From assembly GCF_014648435.1 (NCBI RefSeq), contig NZ_BMRC01000007.1, positions 434,001 to 498,000 on the forward strand: DNA of 64,000 nt, in the 5' to 3' direction. Source of the stretch: Nonomuraea spiralis. Lineage in GTDB: Bacteria; Actinomycetota; Actinomycetes; Streptosporangiales; Streptosporangiaceae. Numbering within the stretch: position 1 is the first letter of the stretch; each line of letters begins with the position of its first letter. This document shows positions 16,514 through 24,563 of the stretch, piece after piece. Under the pieces are notes generated by a model. That model did no database searches. It worked only from the letters and a program-made list of their open reading frames with translations, and had not been told where the DNA came from. Both the position numbers and the translations under genes were made by a program.

Positions 16514-16836
16514 CCGCCGACCACGTCTTCACCGCGCTGGCCAGCCCGGCCAGGCGCGAGCTGCTGCGGCTGCTGCTCCAGGAGGGGCCCCAGCCCGCCG
16601 GGCGGCTGGCCGAGCGGTTCGACATGAGCCGGCCAAGCGTATCCGAGCATCTCAAGGTGCTCAGGGACGCCGGGCTGGTGGCCGAGGCCCGCAAGGGCCG
16701 GGAACGCCACTACCACCTGGAGGCGGAGCCGCTCATGGAGATCCGCGACTGGCTCACCCCGTACGAGAGGTTCTGGCGCGAGAAGCTGGCCGGCCTCTCC
16801 TCGCTGCTGGACGAGATGGAGGAGGACGATGGCTGA
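16510..16836 (+). CDS. ArsR family transcriptional regulator
   Basis: This 108-residue winged-helix protein reads FTALASPARRELLRLLLQEG, RFDMSRPSVSEHLKVLRDAGLV and EARKGRERHYHLE, the classic ArsR_N core. No metal-binding cysteines are seen (no Cys at all in the recognition helix), so it is probably not a metal sensor; this sub-group regulates SRPBCC and VOC genes. Start ATG overlaps the VOC stop and its end overlaps the SRPBCC gene by 8 bases. The upstream 20-bp palindrome may be its operator. Confidence 0.92.
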   Translation: MTADHVFTALASPARRELLRLLLQEGPQPAGRLAERFDMSRPSVSEHLKVLRDAGLVAEARKGRERHYHLEAEPLMEIRDWLTPYERFWREKLAGLSSLLDEMEEDDG

Positions 16837-17260
16837 GGACCGGAGCGCGATCCGGCTGGACGAGTTCCTCGCGCACCCGCCGGCCAAGGTGTGGCGGGCG
16901 CTGACCGATCCGGAGCTGATGGCCCGCTGGCTGATGCCCAACGACTTCCGGCTGGAGGTGGGGCACCGGTTCACGTTCACCACGCAGCCGAAGAAGGCGG
17001 TGGGGTTCGACGGGGTGGTCCACTGCGAGGTGCTGGAGTTCGAGACGGAGAAGCTGCTGCGGATCAGCTGGAGCGACCGCAAGCAGGCCGACTGGACGGT
17101 CACCTGGCGGCTGGTCCCGGAGGGGCGGGGGACCCGGCTGTTCCTCGACCACGAGGGCTTCGATCCCGACGACCCCGTGCAGCAGCTCTCCCGCAAGATC
17201 ATGGGCGGCGGCTGGCCCCGCCACTTCACCACCATCGCCACCCTCGCCGAATCCCTCTGA
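16829..17260 (+). CDS. SRPBCC (AHSA1-like) domain protein
   Basis: The 143-residue product is a START/SRPBCC hydrophobic-pocket protein with the hallmark PAKVWRALTDPELMARWLMPNDF near the N-terminus and WRLVPEGRGTRLFLDHEGF near the end. AHSA1-like proteins paired with ArsR regulators are widespread in actinobacteria and probably bind a lipophilic ligand; no catalytic role is assured. Overlap with the ArsR gene shows co-translation. A short CCCTGA repeat follows the stop. Confidence 0.9.
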   Translation: MAEDRSAIRLDEFLAHPPAKVWRALTDPELMARWLMPNDFRLEVGHRFTFTTQPKKAVGFDGVVHCEVLEFETEKLLRISWSDRKQADWTVTWRLVPEGRGTRLFLDHEGFDPDDPVQQLSRKIMGGGWPRHFTTIATLAESL

Positions 17261-17261
17261 C

Positions 17262-17307
17262 CCTGACCCGCCCCGGGCCCGGCGCGCCACGGGCGGGCGG
17301 GGTCAGG
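17262..17307. terminator. GC-rich bulged hairpin between convergent genes
   Basis: CCTGACCCGCCC near 17262-17273 can pair, with a bulge, with GGGCGGGCGGGGTCAGG at 17291-17307. It lies between the SRPBCC gene and the convergent P-loop gene and overlaps the end of the latter. Confidence 0.5.
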
Positions 17308-18451
17308 TGCCGGTCGGGAGGCCGAGGTGGGACAGCACTTGTGCGGCCAGCTCGGGCGGCGGCCGGTCGTCGGTGTCCACGCGCAGGTCGCCCGCTCCCG
17401 CCCGGTCGAGGGCCGCGGCCTCACGCGCCGCCCTCGCCGCCACGGTGCGCAGGGCGTCCCGGCCCAGCCCTCTCAGCTCGTCGCCGGGCGTCGCGGGCCC
17501 GCCGCCCCGGCCGCGCAGCAGGACCCGTTCGAGCAGCGTGGCCGGGGAGGCGTGCAGCCGGAAGACGGTCGGCGCCAGATCCGGGAGCAGGCGGGCGTAC
17601 GCGCGGACCGTCTCGTCGGAGTCCGCCTCGCCCGAGACGACCAGGTACGCGGCCCCGTCCGCCCGGTAACCGGCCCACAGCGCGGCGAGCCCGCGGGCCT
17701 TGAGCCGGCGGCCCTCGTCCGCACTGGACGGGCGCAGCGCGGCGATCTGCCGGAGATCGACGTAGGCGGCCCGTACGCCCGACCGGTGGATACGGCTGAA
17801 CACCTCGTAACCGACCGTCGACTTCCCGGACGCCGTCGCACCCGAGAACCACAACAGAGGCACCCGCGCCCGCCCGGCGGCGGCGACACCACCGCCCTGA
17901 ACGACGGGCACGCGTCCGGGGGCGGGCGCGGCGGTTCCGAACGCGGCGCCGAGCCGTCCGAGCACCAGCTGGGCCGCCTCCGCCACCGTACGGCCGCCGG
18001 TGTCCACGCACAGGTCGGCGTACCGGCTGCCCTCCTGCGCCGCGGCCTCGGCCACGGCCGCCTCCACCAGGTCAGGACGCCACCCCCGCCCCAGGAACCG
18101 TTCCCGCAGCTCCTCGGACGGGACCCGCAGCCGGCACACGGTGAACGCCGCGCCAGGCAGCAGCTCGGTGTACTCGCGCACCTCCTCCGGCGTGTCCACG
18201 AACCCCGCCAGCACCAGGCACCGCATCCCCTCGCGCAGGAACCCGGGCCACAGGGCCGCCAGGTTGCGCGCCCGGACGCGGTGGGTGCCGCCCTCCGGCT
18301 CGGGATGGCACAGGCTGATCTGATCGGCGTCGACGAACGCCGCCTTGACCCCGCCACGACCGAGCCGATCGAAGATCTCCCAGCCGAGCGAGGACTTCCC
18401 GACGCCGGTGGGCCCCGACAACCAGAGCAACGGCACGCGATCAGTACGCAT
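17303..18451 (-). CDS. Tandem P-loop NTPase/kinase-like protein
   Basis: The 382-residue protein is two copies of the same ~180-residue domain. Copy one has Walker A GPTGVGKSS and VDADQISLCHP; copy two has GATASGKST and VDLRQIAALRP. Both share VPLLW before the P-loop, an AxxLAALW helix and a terminal VDT strand. The fold resembles small nucleotide kinases (adenylylsulfate-kinase-like) annotated only as ATP-binding in actinomycetes. The second copy has lost the DQ-xx-CxP signature cleanly seen in the first. Start at ATG 18451 is supported by TAGGGT 8 bases upstream. Function unknown. Confidence 0.75.
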   Translation of the reverse strand: MRTDRVPLLWLSGPTGVGKSSLGWEIFDRLGRGGVKAAFVDADQISLCHPEPEGGTHRVRARNLAALWPGFLREGMRCLVLAGFVDTPEEVREYTELLPGAAFTVCRLRVPSEELRERFLGRGWRPDLVEAAVAEAAAQEGSRYADLCVDTGGRTVAEAAQLVLGRLGAAFGTAAPAPGRVPVVQGGGVAAAGRARVPLLWFSGATASGKSTVGYEVFSRIHRSGVRAAYVDLRQIAALRPSSADEGRRLKARGLAALWAGYRADGAAYLVVSGEADSDETVRAYARLLPDLAPTVFRLHASPATLLERVLLRGRGGGPATPGDELRGLGRDALRTVAARAAREAAALDRAGAGDLRVDTDDRPPPELAAQVLSHLGLPTGT

Positions 18452-18533
18452 CGGCCGCGACCCTAGCGAGCCCGCTCCGTCGCCCGCCACCACATTTCCG
18501 GCCCCGGAGCCACAAACCCCGAGGCCGGCGCGG

Positions 18534-19904
18534 CTACTGGTGGATGACCGGGTTGTGCTGGTCGGCCTGGCGGGCGGCGTGGGAGGCGGAGCTCCACAAC
18601 ACCGCCGCCACCGTCAGCGCCGCCAGCAGCGTGAACCAGGCGACCGCTCGCCCGAGCCGCATCCCGTACCCCCACAACAGCCACGACAGGGACAACCACC
18701 AGTGCTCACCGGCCTGGCGGCGCATCTCCATGGCGGCGAAGGCGAAGTCCGCCGAGGTGTCGCGGTCCTCCACCCGGCCGCGGAGCTCGGCGTAGAGGGT
18801 GGCCAGCCGGTCGGGGGTGGTGGCCGAGCCGCCGGAGTCGTCCCAGCCGCGCAGGGCGCGCTCGTCGGCCAGCGCGCTGCGCCGGGAGAACCAGCGCACC
18901 ATCGGGCGGCGCAGGCTGACCCGCACGCCGCGCGGCGTGAGCGCGAACGTGCAGTCCCTGACCCGTACCCCGGCCGGGTGGGTGAGCCCGGCGAAGCCGC
19001 ATCCCGACAGGTCGAGGCCGGTCAGCGTGAGGCTTTCGGCGTCCACCTGGCGAAGGGAGCTCAGCGTCGACAGGCCCTTGCCGGTCACCGACGCGGGCCC
19101 GTGCAGCACGGCGCCCTCCACGTCGGCGCTGGAGTCGGTCAGCCGCACCGTGGTGGCCCCCGTCACCTCGACCCGCCGCAGGTCCACGCCGCAGCGCGCG
19201 ACGGTCACGTCGAGCAGGCCGTCCGCGCGGGCTCGCGCGACCGAGAGCCTTCCGGTGGCCGACAGGTACGCGTCACCGGCGAAGTGCGCGTACTCGAACC
19301 CGGCCTGCCCGCGCACCTTGCGGAAGGAGACGGTACGGCCGAACCTGGCCCCCCGGAACGTGCCACCCGTGCCCATACGCGCGTCGTCGAAGGTGGCGTA
19401 CCCGTCGAAGCGGGCGCCCTCGCACGACAACCCGCGCTCGAAGACGGCCTGGCCGAACAGCGCGTCGCGGGACATCACGGCCCGGTCGAGCGAGACGTGC
19501 CCCCGGGCGCGTACGCCGTGGAAGGACAGCTCGCGGGTGAACCTGGCCCCCGCCAGAGACACGTTCCCCTCGAAGAGCGCCCCGAAGAACGAGGCCAGCC
19601 GTTCGAACCTGGCCCCGTCGAGCGACACGTCACCGGCGAACGTCACGCCCGACAGCCGGACGTCGCCGGTGAACCTGACCCGGTCGAGCCGGGTACGGCC
19701 CGGTCTGCAGCCCGTCGCCTCCAGGACCCGCGACAGCAGGTCGGCGGTGACGGTCGTGCCGCGGAGGTCGAGCAGCCTGCCGGGGGACAGCCGGGTGAGG
19801 ACGGCGGGCAGATCCTCGGCCGGCAGGTGTGCCATGCATACGCCGGACGGCTGTTGGGCGATTCCGGGGCAGGCAGCAGAAAACGCGCAGGTGACCCAGT
19901 CCAT
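18534..19904 (-). CDS. Pentapeptide-repeat membrane protein with N-terminal cysteine motif
   Basis: The first 25 of 456 residues contain three cysteines (C6, C12, C23, ending CMAHL) that could bind metal. From about 65 to 320 the sequence follows five-residue periodicity (RFTGD, TFAGDVSL, GARFERL, NVSLAGARF), predicting a right-handed quadrilateral beta-helix. Near the C-terminus come a basic helical segment and one hydrophobic helix (about 415-440), with a short tail. The gene is monocistronic, with TTGACA upstream at 19936-19931. The role of the family is not established; a scaffold at the membrane is plausible. Confidence 0.8.
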   Translation of the reverse strand: MDWVTCAFSAACPGIAQQPSGVCMAHLPAEDLPAVLTRLSPGRLLDLRGTTVTADLLSRVLEATGCRPGRTRLDRVRFTGDVRLSGVTFAGDVSLDGARFERLASFFGALFEGNVSLAGARFTRELSFHGVRARGHVSLDRAVMSRDALFGQAVFERGLSCEGARFDGYATFDDARMGTGGTFRGARFGRTVSFRKVRGQAGFEYAHFAGDAYLSATGRLSVARARADGLLDVTVARCGVDLRRVEVTGATTVRLTDSSADVEGAVLHGPASVTGKGLSTLSSLRQVDAESLTLTGLDLSGCGFAGLTHPAGVRVRDCTFALTPRGVRVSLRRPMVRWFSRRSALADERALRGWDDSGGSATTPDRLATLYAELRGRVEDRDTSADFAFAAMEMRRQAGEHWWLSLSWLLWGYGMRLGRAVAWFTLLAALTVAAVLWSSASHAARQADQHNPVIHQ

Positions 19905-20009
19905 GCACTGGTCATACCCGCGCGCGCGGATGTCAAGGTTCGATGATTTAATGTTCTATCCACTTTTGTGTGGAAATATGCGGTCAATAATCCCTCTAAA
20001 GTGCCGGTC

Positions 20010-21713
20010 ATGCGCGTTTTATCCCGAGCAGCACTCGCCGCCCTCGTGGCGGGCACCCTGACCGCCACCCCGGCCATCGCCGAGACGGCGGCGGCGCCCT
20101 GTGACACCCCGGCCGACCGCCGCGTCGCCGAGGTGCAGGGCAGCGGCGCGGCCAGCCCCCTGGCCGGCCAGACCGTACGGGTCGAAGGCGTCGTGACCGG
20201 CGACTTCCAGCGGACCGACCAGCTCAGCGGCTTCTTCCTCCAGGACCCGAACCCGGACGACGACCCGGGCACCTCCGAGGGCCTGTTCGTCTTCGCCCGC
20301 GAGTCCTTCAAGGACGTCAAGGTCGGCGACCGCGTCCTGGTCACCGGGAAGGCCGTCGAGTACAACGGCTGGACCGAGTTGTCCCCGGTCACCGCCGTGG
20401 ACGTCTGCGGCACCGGGAACGTCGCGGCGCAGCCGTACACGCTGCCGCCCGCCGGGTCCGCGGACGGGCTGGAGCCCGTCGAGAACATGTTGCTCACCTT
20501 CCCGCAGCCGCTCACCGTGGACGACAACTACAACCTGGGCCGCTTCGGCGAGGTCACGGTGTCGGCGCACGGGCGGCTCTACCAGCCCACCGACCGGCCC
20601 GGCGTGGACCCCGCCCAGGACCTGCGCCGTTCGCTGCTCATCGACGACGGCTCCAACCGGGAGAACCCGGCCACCCTGCCGCCCGTCACGCGCGCGGGCG
20701 CCGTGGCCGCCGGCATCACCGGCATCCTCGGGTACGGCTTCGGCGAGTACCGCCTCCAGCCCACCCGGCCGATCGCCTACCTGGACGCCAACCCGCGCAC
20801 GCCGCGCCCGTTCCCGGTGGTCGGCAACGTGAAGGTGGCCTCGTTCAACACCCTGAACTGGTTCACCACGATCGGCTCGCGCGGCGCGAGCAACGCGAAC
20901 GAGCAGCAGCGGCAGCTGGCCAAGCTGGTCGCCGCGCTGAAGGGCCTGGACGCCGACGCGGTCGCCCTGATGGAGGTCGAGAACAACGGCCAGACCGCGC
21001 TGCAGGCGCTCGTGGACGCGGTCAACGCCGAGGTCGGCGCCGGCACGTACGCGGCCCTCACCCACCCCTACCCCGGCACGGACCTCATCCAGGTCGGCCT
21101 GATCTACAAGCCGGGCAAGCTCACCCCGGTCGGCGAGACGAAGGCCTCCCAGGACCCCGTCTTCAGCCGCCCGCCGCTGATCCAGACCTTCCGCAGGAAG
21201 GGCGGCGGCCAGCCGTTCACCATGATCGTCAACCACCTCAAGTCGAAGGGCAGCTGCCCGGCCGACGGCCCCGACGCCGACCAGGGCGACGGCCAGAGCT
21301 GCTGGAACCCCACCCGCGTCAAGCAGGCCCAGACCCTGCTGGACGTCATCGGCGACCAGGACCTGCCCAACCCGCTCGTGCTCGGCGACCTCAACGCCTA
21401 CGGCGAGGAGGACCCGATCGACACGCTGGAGGCCGGCGGCCTGACCAGCCTCACCAAGCGGTTCGTGCCCGAGCGGCAGCGCTACAGCTACCTGTTCGAC
21501 GGCCTGGCCGGCGAGCTCGACCACGCCTTCGCCGGAAAGCAGCTGCTCAAGCGGGTCACCAGCACCACTATCTGGCACATCAACTCCGACGAGCCGCGCA
21601 TCCGCGACTACAACACCGAGTTCAACCCGCCCGGCCTCTACCAGCCGGACGCCTACCGCTCCTCCGACCACGACCCTGTGGTCATCGGCCTGACCCTGCC
21701 CGGTGGTCACTGA
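20010..21713 (+). CDS. Secreted ExeM/NucH-type extracellular endonuclease
   Basis: This 567-residue exported nuclease has a signal peptide (MRVLSRAALAALVAG to AIA, cut near residue 24). An OB-fold domain of the YhcR type covers about 40-150 (LAGQTVRVEGVVTGDFQ, VGDRVLVTGKAVEYNG). The C-terminal half is an exonuclease-endonuclease-phosphatase fold with MEVENNG, MIVNHLKSKG, VLGDLNAYGEEDP and SSDHDPVV, giving the metal and catalytic residues. It probably releases nucleotides or phosphate from extracellular DNA. TAAAGT lies 7 nt before the ATG (leaderless). Monocistronic with its own terminator. Confidence 0.92.
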   Translation: MRVLSRAALAALVAGTLTATPAIAETAAAPCDTPADRRVAEVQGSGAASPLAGQTVRVEGVVTGDFQRTDQLSGFFLQDPNPDDDPGTSEGLFVFARESFKDVKVGDRVLVTGKAVEYNGWTELSPVTAVDVCGTGNVAAQPYTLPPAGSADGLEPVENMLLTFPQPLTVDDNYNLGRFGEVTVSAHGRLYQPTDRPGVDPAQDLRRSLLIDDGSNRENPATLPPVTRAGAVAAGITGILGYGFGEYRLQPTRPIAYLDANPRTPRPFPVVGNVKVASFNTLNWFTTIGSRGASNANEQQRQLAKLVAALKGLDADAVALMEVENNGQTALQALVDAVNAEVGAGTYAALTHPYPGTDLIQVGLIYKPGKLTPVGETKASQDPVFSRPPLIQTFRRKGGGQPFTMIVNHLKSKGSCPADGPDADQGDGQSCWNPTRVKQAQTLLDVIGDQDLPNPLVLGDLNAYGEEDPIDTLEAGGLTSLTKRFVPERQRYSYLFDGLAGELDHAFAGKQLLKRVTSTTIWHINSDEPRIRDYNTEFNPPGLYQPDAYRSSDHDPVVIGLTLPGGH

Positions 21714-21733
21714 CCTCCGGCACCGATCTCCAG

Positions 21734-21765
21734 CCGAAGGCGCGGCCTTCCGGCCGCGCCTTCGG
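21734..21765. terminator. Intrinsic terminator after the endonuclease gene
   Basis: A 14-bp stem (CCGAAGGCGCGGCC with GGCCGCGCCTTCGG) and a 4-nt TTCC loop begin 21 bases after the stop. Confidence 0.85.
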
Positions 21766-21813
21766 GCGTTCCAGAATCGCCTGCGGGACGGGGCTTGAGG
21801 GCGCCCAGGGCAT

Positions 21814-21839
21814 GGAATGCTGATGACGGGTACGTGGTT
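21814..21839 (+). promoter_or_regulatory. SigR-type (disulfide stress) promoter of the thioredoxin gene
   Basis: GGAAT at 21814-21818 and GTT at 21837-21839 are separated by exactly 18 bases, the SigR consensus known from Streptomyces, where thioredoxin genes are members of the SigR regulon. The thioredoxin start follows 40 bases downstream. Confidence 0.75.
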
Positions 21840-21878
21840 GACACGGTTGCAATTTCACCGAAGAGCGAGGAGCCACTT

Positions 21879-22253
21879 GTGGCGACCATCGAAGTAACAG
21901 AGAAGAACTTCAACGACATCGCCGACAAGGGCATCGTGCTGCTCGACTTCTGGGCGACGTGGTGCCCGCCCTGCAAGAAGTTCGGGCCGATCTTCGAGAC
22001 GGCCTCCGACAAACACGAGGACATCACCTTCGGCAAGATCGACACCGATGCGGAGCAGGCGCTCGCCCAGGGCTTCGACATCACCTCGATCCCCACGCTG
22101 ATGGCGATCCGCGACGGCATCGTCGTCTTCGCCCAGGCCGGCGCGATCCCGAGCCCGGCGCTCGAAGACCTCATCCGTCAGGTCCGGGCCCTCGACATGG
22201 ACGCGATCAGGGCCGAGCTCAGCGAGGAGCTGAAGAACGCCGAGCAGTCCTGA
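21879..22253 (+). CDS. Thioredoxin with CPPC active site
   Basis: This 124-residue thioredoxin-fold disulfide reductase reads VLLDFWATWCPPCKKFGP, with redox cysteines 29 and 32, and has the cis-proline in SIPTLMAI. CPPC replaces the common CGPC, which in studied thioredoxins shifts the redox potential. There is no signal peptide, so it is cytosolic. GTG 21879 is chosen because GAGGAG lies 7 bases upstream; the in-frame extension has no thioredoxin character. Its 3' end overlaps the convergent MFS gene by 35 bases. Confidence 0.93.
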   Translation: MATIEVTEKNFNDIADKGIVLLDFWATWCPPCKKFGPIFETASDKHEDITFGKIDTDAEQALAQGFDITSIPTLMAIRDGIVVFAQAGAIPSPALEDLIRQVRALDMDAIRAELSEELKNAEQS

Positions 22254-23580
22254 CCCTGGCGGGCCCCGCCGGCACGGCGGGGCCTTCGCGTCCCGCGACC
22301 CCCGCCAGCGCGGCGACCAGCGGGAACGCCGCGATCACCACGAGCGTGCCGGGCAGCCCCAGCCCGCGTGACAACGCCCCCGCCACACCGAGCCCGATCC
22401 CGCCGCCGACGAAGAACGTCAGGTTCAGCAGGCCCATCGCGCCGCCGCGCCGCTCCACCGGGAAACTCGCCGACATCCGGGCCGTGATCACCACCTGAGC
22501 CAGCGAGAACGCCGGGAATCCGAGCGAGGCGGCCACCACGAGCACCACCGCCGCGACCGCCCGCCCGTCGCCCAGCACACCGGCGATCCCGGCCGTGACC
22601 AGGCTGCCGGCGAAGACCGCGGCCACCGCCGGCAGCAGCCAGGCGCGGGTGCCCGCGACCCTGGCCAGCACCACGCCCACCAGCGCCCCGGGCAGCAGCC
22701 AGGCGCCGATCGTCAGCACGCTCCACCCGTGCACGCCGGCCAGGAGCTGCGGGGCGGCCCACATGGTGGCGAACAGGCCGCCGTACACACCGACGCCGAT
22801 CAGGGCGGCCCTGCGGAAGACGCGGTCGGCGGGCAGGTCGCGCGGGACGAACCCGTCAGGGGTCGTACGCCCGCGCCGGACCAGCGCCGCCCCGGCGAGC
22901 GCCGCCACCACCCCGGCCGGCGCCGCGACCGGCCAGGTCAGGCCCAGGTTCGCCGCCTGCACCAGCACCAGGAACGCCGACACCGCCGCCGCCAGCAGCC
23001 CGGCCCCCACGACGTCCACCCGCCCGCGCGAGCCCGCCCGGCGCGCCAGCGGCAGGCAGAACGGCATCGCCACCAGCGCCAGCGCGGGCAGCGCCAGCGT
23101 GAGCCGCCACGACAGCGCCTGGGTGACCAGCCCGCCGGCCAGCGTCGCGCCCGCCGAGAAGACCGCCATCGCGCTGCCGAACCAGGCCAGCACCGCCGGA
23201 CGCCGCTCCGGCTCGGCCGTGGCCGCCAGGCTCAGCGCGACCGCCGACAACGCCCCCGACCCGGCCGCCAGCAACGCCCGCGCCGCCACGAGCGCGCCCA
23301 GCGACGGCGCCACCAGACAGGCCAGCGCCCCCGCCGCCAGCACGGCCGAGCCGAGCAGCAGCGTGCGGCGCACCCCCCAAGCGTCCGACAATCGCCCGAA
23401 CAACGCCGTCCCGATCCCCAGCGCCAGCGCGTGCGCGGTCAGCACCCACACCACCGCGCCCGGACGCGCCTCCAGGTCGGCGGCGACGTCGGGCAGGGCG
23501 ACCCCGGCCGCCGTGACGCCGAACACGGCCGGGCCGAACAACGCGCCCAGCCTGATCCCGATGAATCCACTCCCGTTCAT
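22219..23580 (-). CDS. MFS transporter (drug/solute efflux type)
   Basis: About 453 residues with 12-14 hydrophobic segments. The first helix starts at IGIRLGALFGPAVFGV, and the MFS loop motif appears as GTALFGRLSDAWGVRRTLL between helices 2 and 3. WRLTLALP later marks the usual motif of the 14-span drug:proton antiporter group. I start at ATG 23580; in-frame starts at 23640 and 23643 would leave almost no intergenic space before the divergent LysR gene. That divergent pairing suggests LysR control. Substrate unknown. Confidence 0.85.
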   Translation of the reverse strand: MNGSGFIGIRLGALFGPAVFGVTAAGVALPDVAADLEARPGAVVWVLTAHALALGIGTALFGRLSDAWGVRRTLLLGSAVLAAGALACLVAPSLGALVAARALLAAGSGALSAVALSLAATAEPERRPAVLAWFGSAMAVFSAGATLAGGLVTQALSWRLTLALPALALVAMPFCLPLARRAGSRGRVDVVGAGLLAAAVSAFLVLVQAANLGLTWPVAAPAGVVAALAGAALVRRGRTTPDGFVPRDLPADRVFRRAALIGVGVYGGLFATMWAAPQLLAGVHGWSVLTIGAWLLPGALVGVVLARVAGTRAWLLPAVAAVFAGSLVTAGIAGVLGDGRAVAAVVLVVAASLGFPAFSLAQVVITARMSASFPVERRGGAMGLLNLTFFVGGGIGLGVAGALSRGLGLPGTLVVIAAFPLVAALAGVAGREGPAVPAGPARVRTARRSSAPR

Positions 23581-23666
23581 GCGGGCCAGTCCATCGCGGG
23601 AAGAGCGGGCGAACCAGGAGACGTTCTCCTGGACAGCCATCACGAATCATGATGAATGGAGACCCA

Positions 23667-24518
23667 GTGGAGCTGCGCCAGCTCGCCTACTTCGTCGCCG
23701 TCGCCGACGAGGGCGGCTTCGGCCGGGCCGCGGAGCGGCTGCACATCGTGCAGCCCGCGGTCAGCCAGCAGGTGAGCCGGCTGGAACGGGAGCTGGGCGC
23801 GCGGCTGTTCGACCGTTCGACCCGGCACGTACGGCTGACGGAGGCGGGGGAGCGGCTGCTGCCCGAGGCGCGCGAGGTGCTCGCCGCCGCCGACCGGGCC
23901 CGCCGCGCGGTCACCGGCCACCTGGCCGAGGCCACGTTGCGCCTCGGCGTGTCCTCCGCGCCCGGCACGCGCCTGTACCCGATGCTCGACCGGCTCGACC
24001 CCGGCCTGCGGGTCCGGCTCAGCAAACAAGGGCTGGCCGAACGGCTGGCGGCGGTGCGCTCGGGCGACCTGGACGCCGCCCTGGTCCGTCTCGTGGACGC
24101 CGCGCCCGGCCTGGAGTTCTTCCCCGCCTGGACCGAGCCGCTGGTCGTGGCCCTGCCCGCGGACCACCCGCTCGCCACGGCCGGACCGCTCAACCTCGGT
24201 GATCTCGGCGACCTGCCCGTACGGCTCGCCCTCCGCGAGCGCAACCCGCCCTTCCACGACCTGGTCACCGGGGCCCTGGCGCGGGCGGGTGTGGACCCGC
24301 CGCGCGGCCCGGCCTTCACCGGCCTGCACGACACGCTCATCGACCTGGCCGCCGGGCCGCCGTCGTGGACGTTGTTCTACCCGGTCTTCGACGAGTTGCC
24401 GCCGGTGCGCGGGGTGGCCTACGCCGTACTGGCCGAGCCGGAGGTGGCCACGTACCTCGCGGTGCCGGCCGGGCCGCCGACGCCGCGGATCAGGCAGCTC
24501 CTCGCGGCCCTGCCGTGA
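23667..24518 (+). CDS. LysR family transcriptional regulator
   Basis: This 283-residue protein has the LysR helix-turn-helix at the N-terminus (LRQLAYFVAVADEGGFGRAA, VQPAVSQQVSRLERELG, LFDRSTRHVRLTEAG) and a periplasmic-binding-protein-like effector domain to the end. GTG 23667, 8 bases after GGAG, gives the canonical LysR N-terminus ELRQL; the in-frame ATGs at 23649 and 23652 lack a ribosome site. It is divergent from the MFS transporter gene and probably regulates it. An ATCATGAT palindrome lies at 23646-23653 in the shared region. Confidence 0.9.
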   Translation: MELRQLAYFVAVADEGGFGRAAERLHIVQPAVSQQVSRLERELGARLFDRSTRHVRLTEAGERLLPEAREVLAAADRARRAVTGHLAEATLRLGVSSAPGTRLYPMLDRLDPGLRVRLSKQGLAERLAAVRSGDLDAALVRLVDAAPGLEFFPAWTEPLVVALPADHPLATAGPLNLGDLGDLPVRLALRERNPPFHDLVTGALARAGVDPPRGPAFTGLHDTLIDLAAGPPSWTLFYPVFDELPPVRGVAYAVLAEPEVATYLAVPAGPPTPRIRQLLAALP

Positions 24519-24527
24519 TCGCGGGTT

Positions 24528-24563
24528 GTCAGGGCCTGCGTCAGGGCCTGCATCAGGGCCTGC
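24528..24563 (-). repeat. Three 12-bp tandem repeats at the end of a DUF574 methyltransferase gene
   Basis: On the minus strand the unit is GCAGGCCCTGA plus one base, present three times without gaps. The first copy encodes the last codons and the stop. Because the unit is 12 bp, each later copy supplies another in-frame TGA. Confidence 0.8.

Noticed and set aside
21838..21843. TTGACA as a sigma-A -35 box for thioredoxin
   Set aside because: No acceptable -10 box lies 16-19 bases downstream, while GGAAT-N18-GTT is exact and overlaps it.
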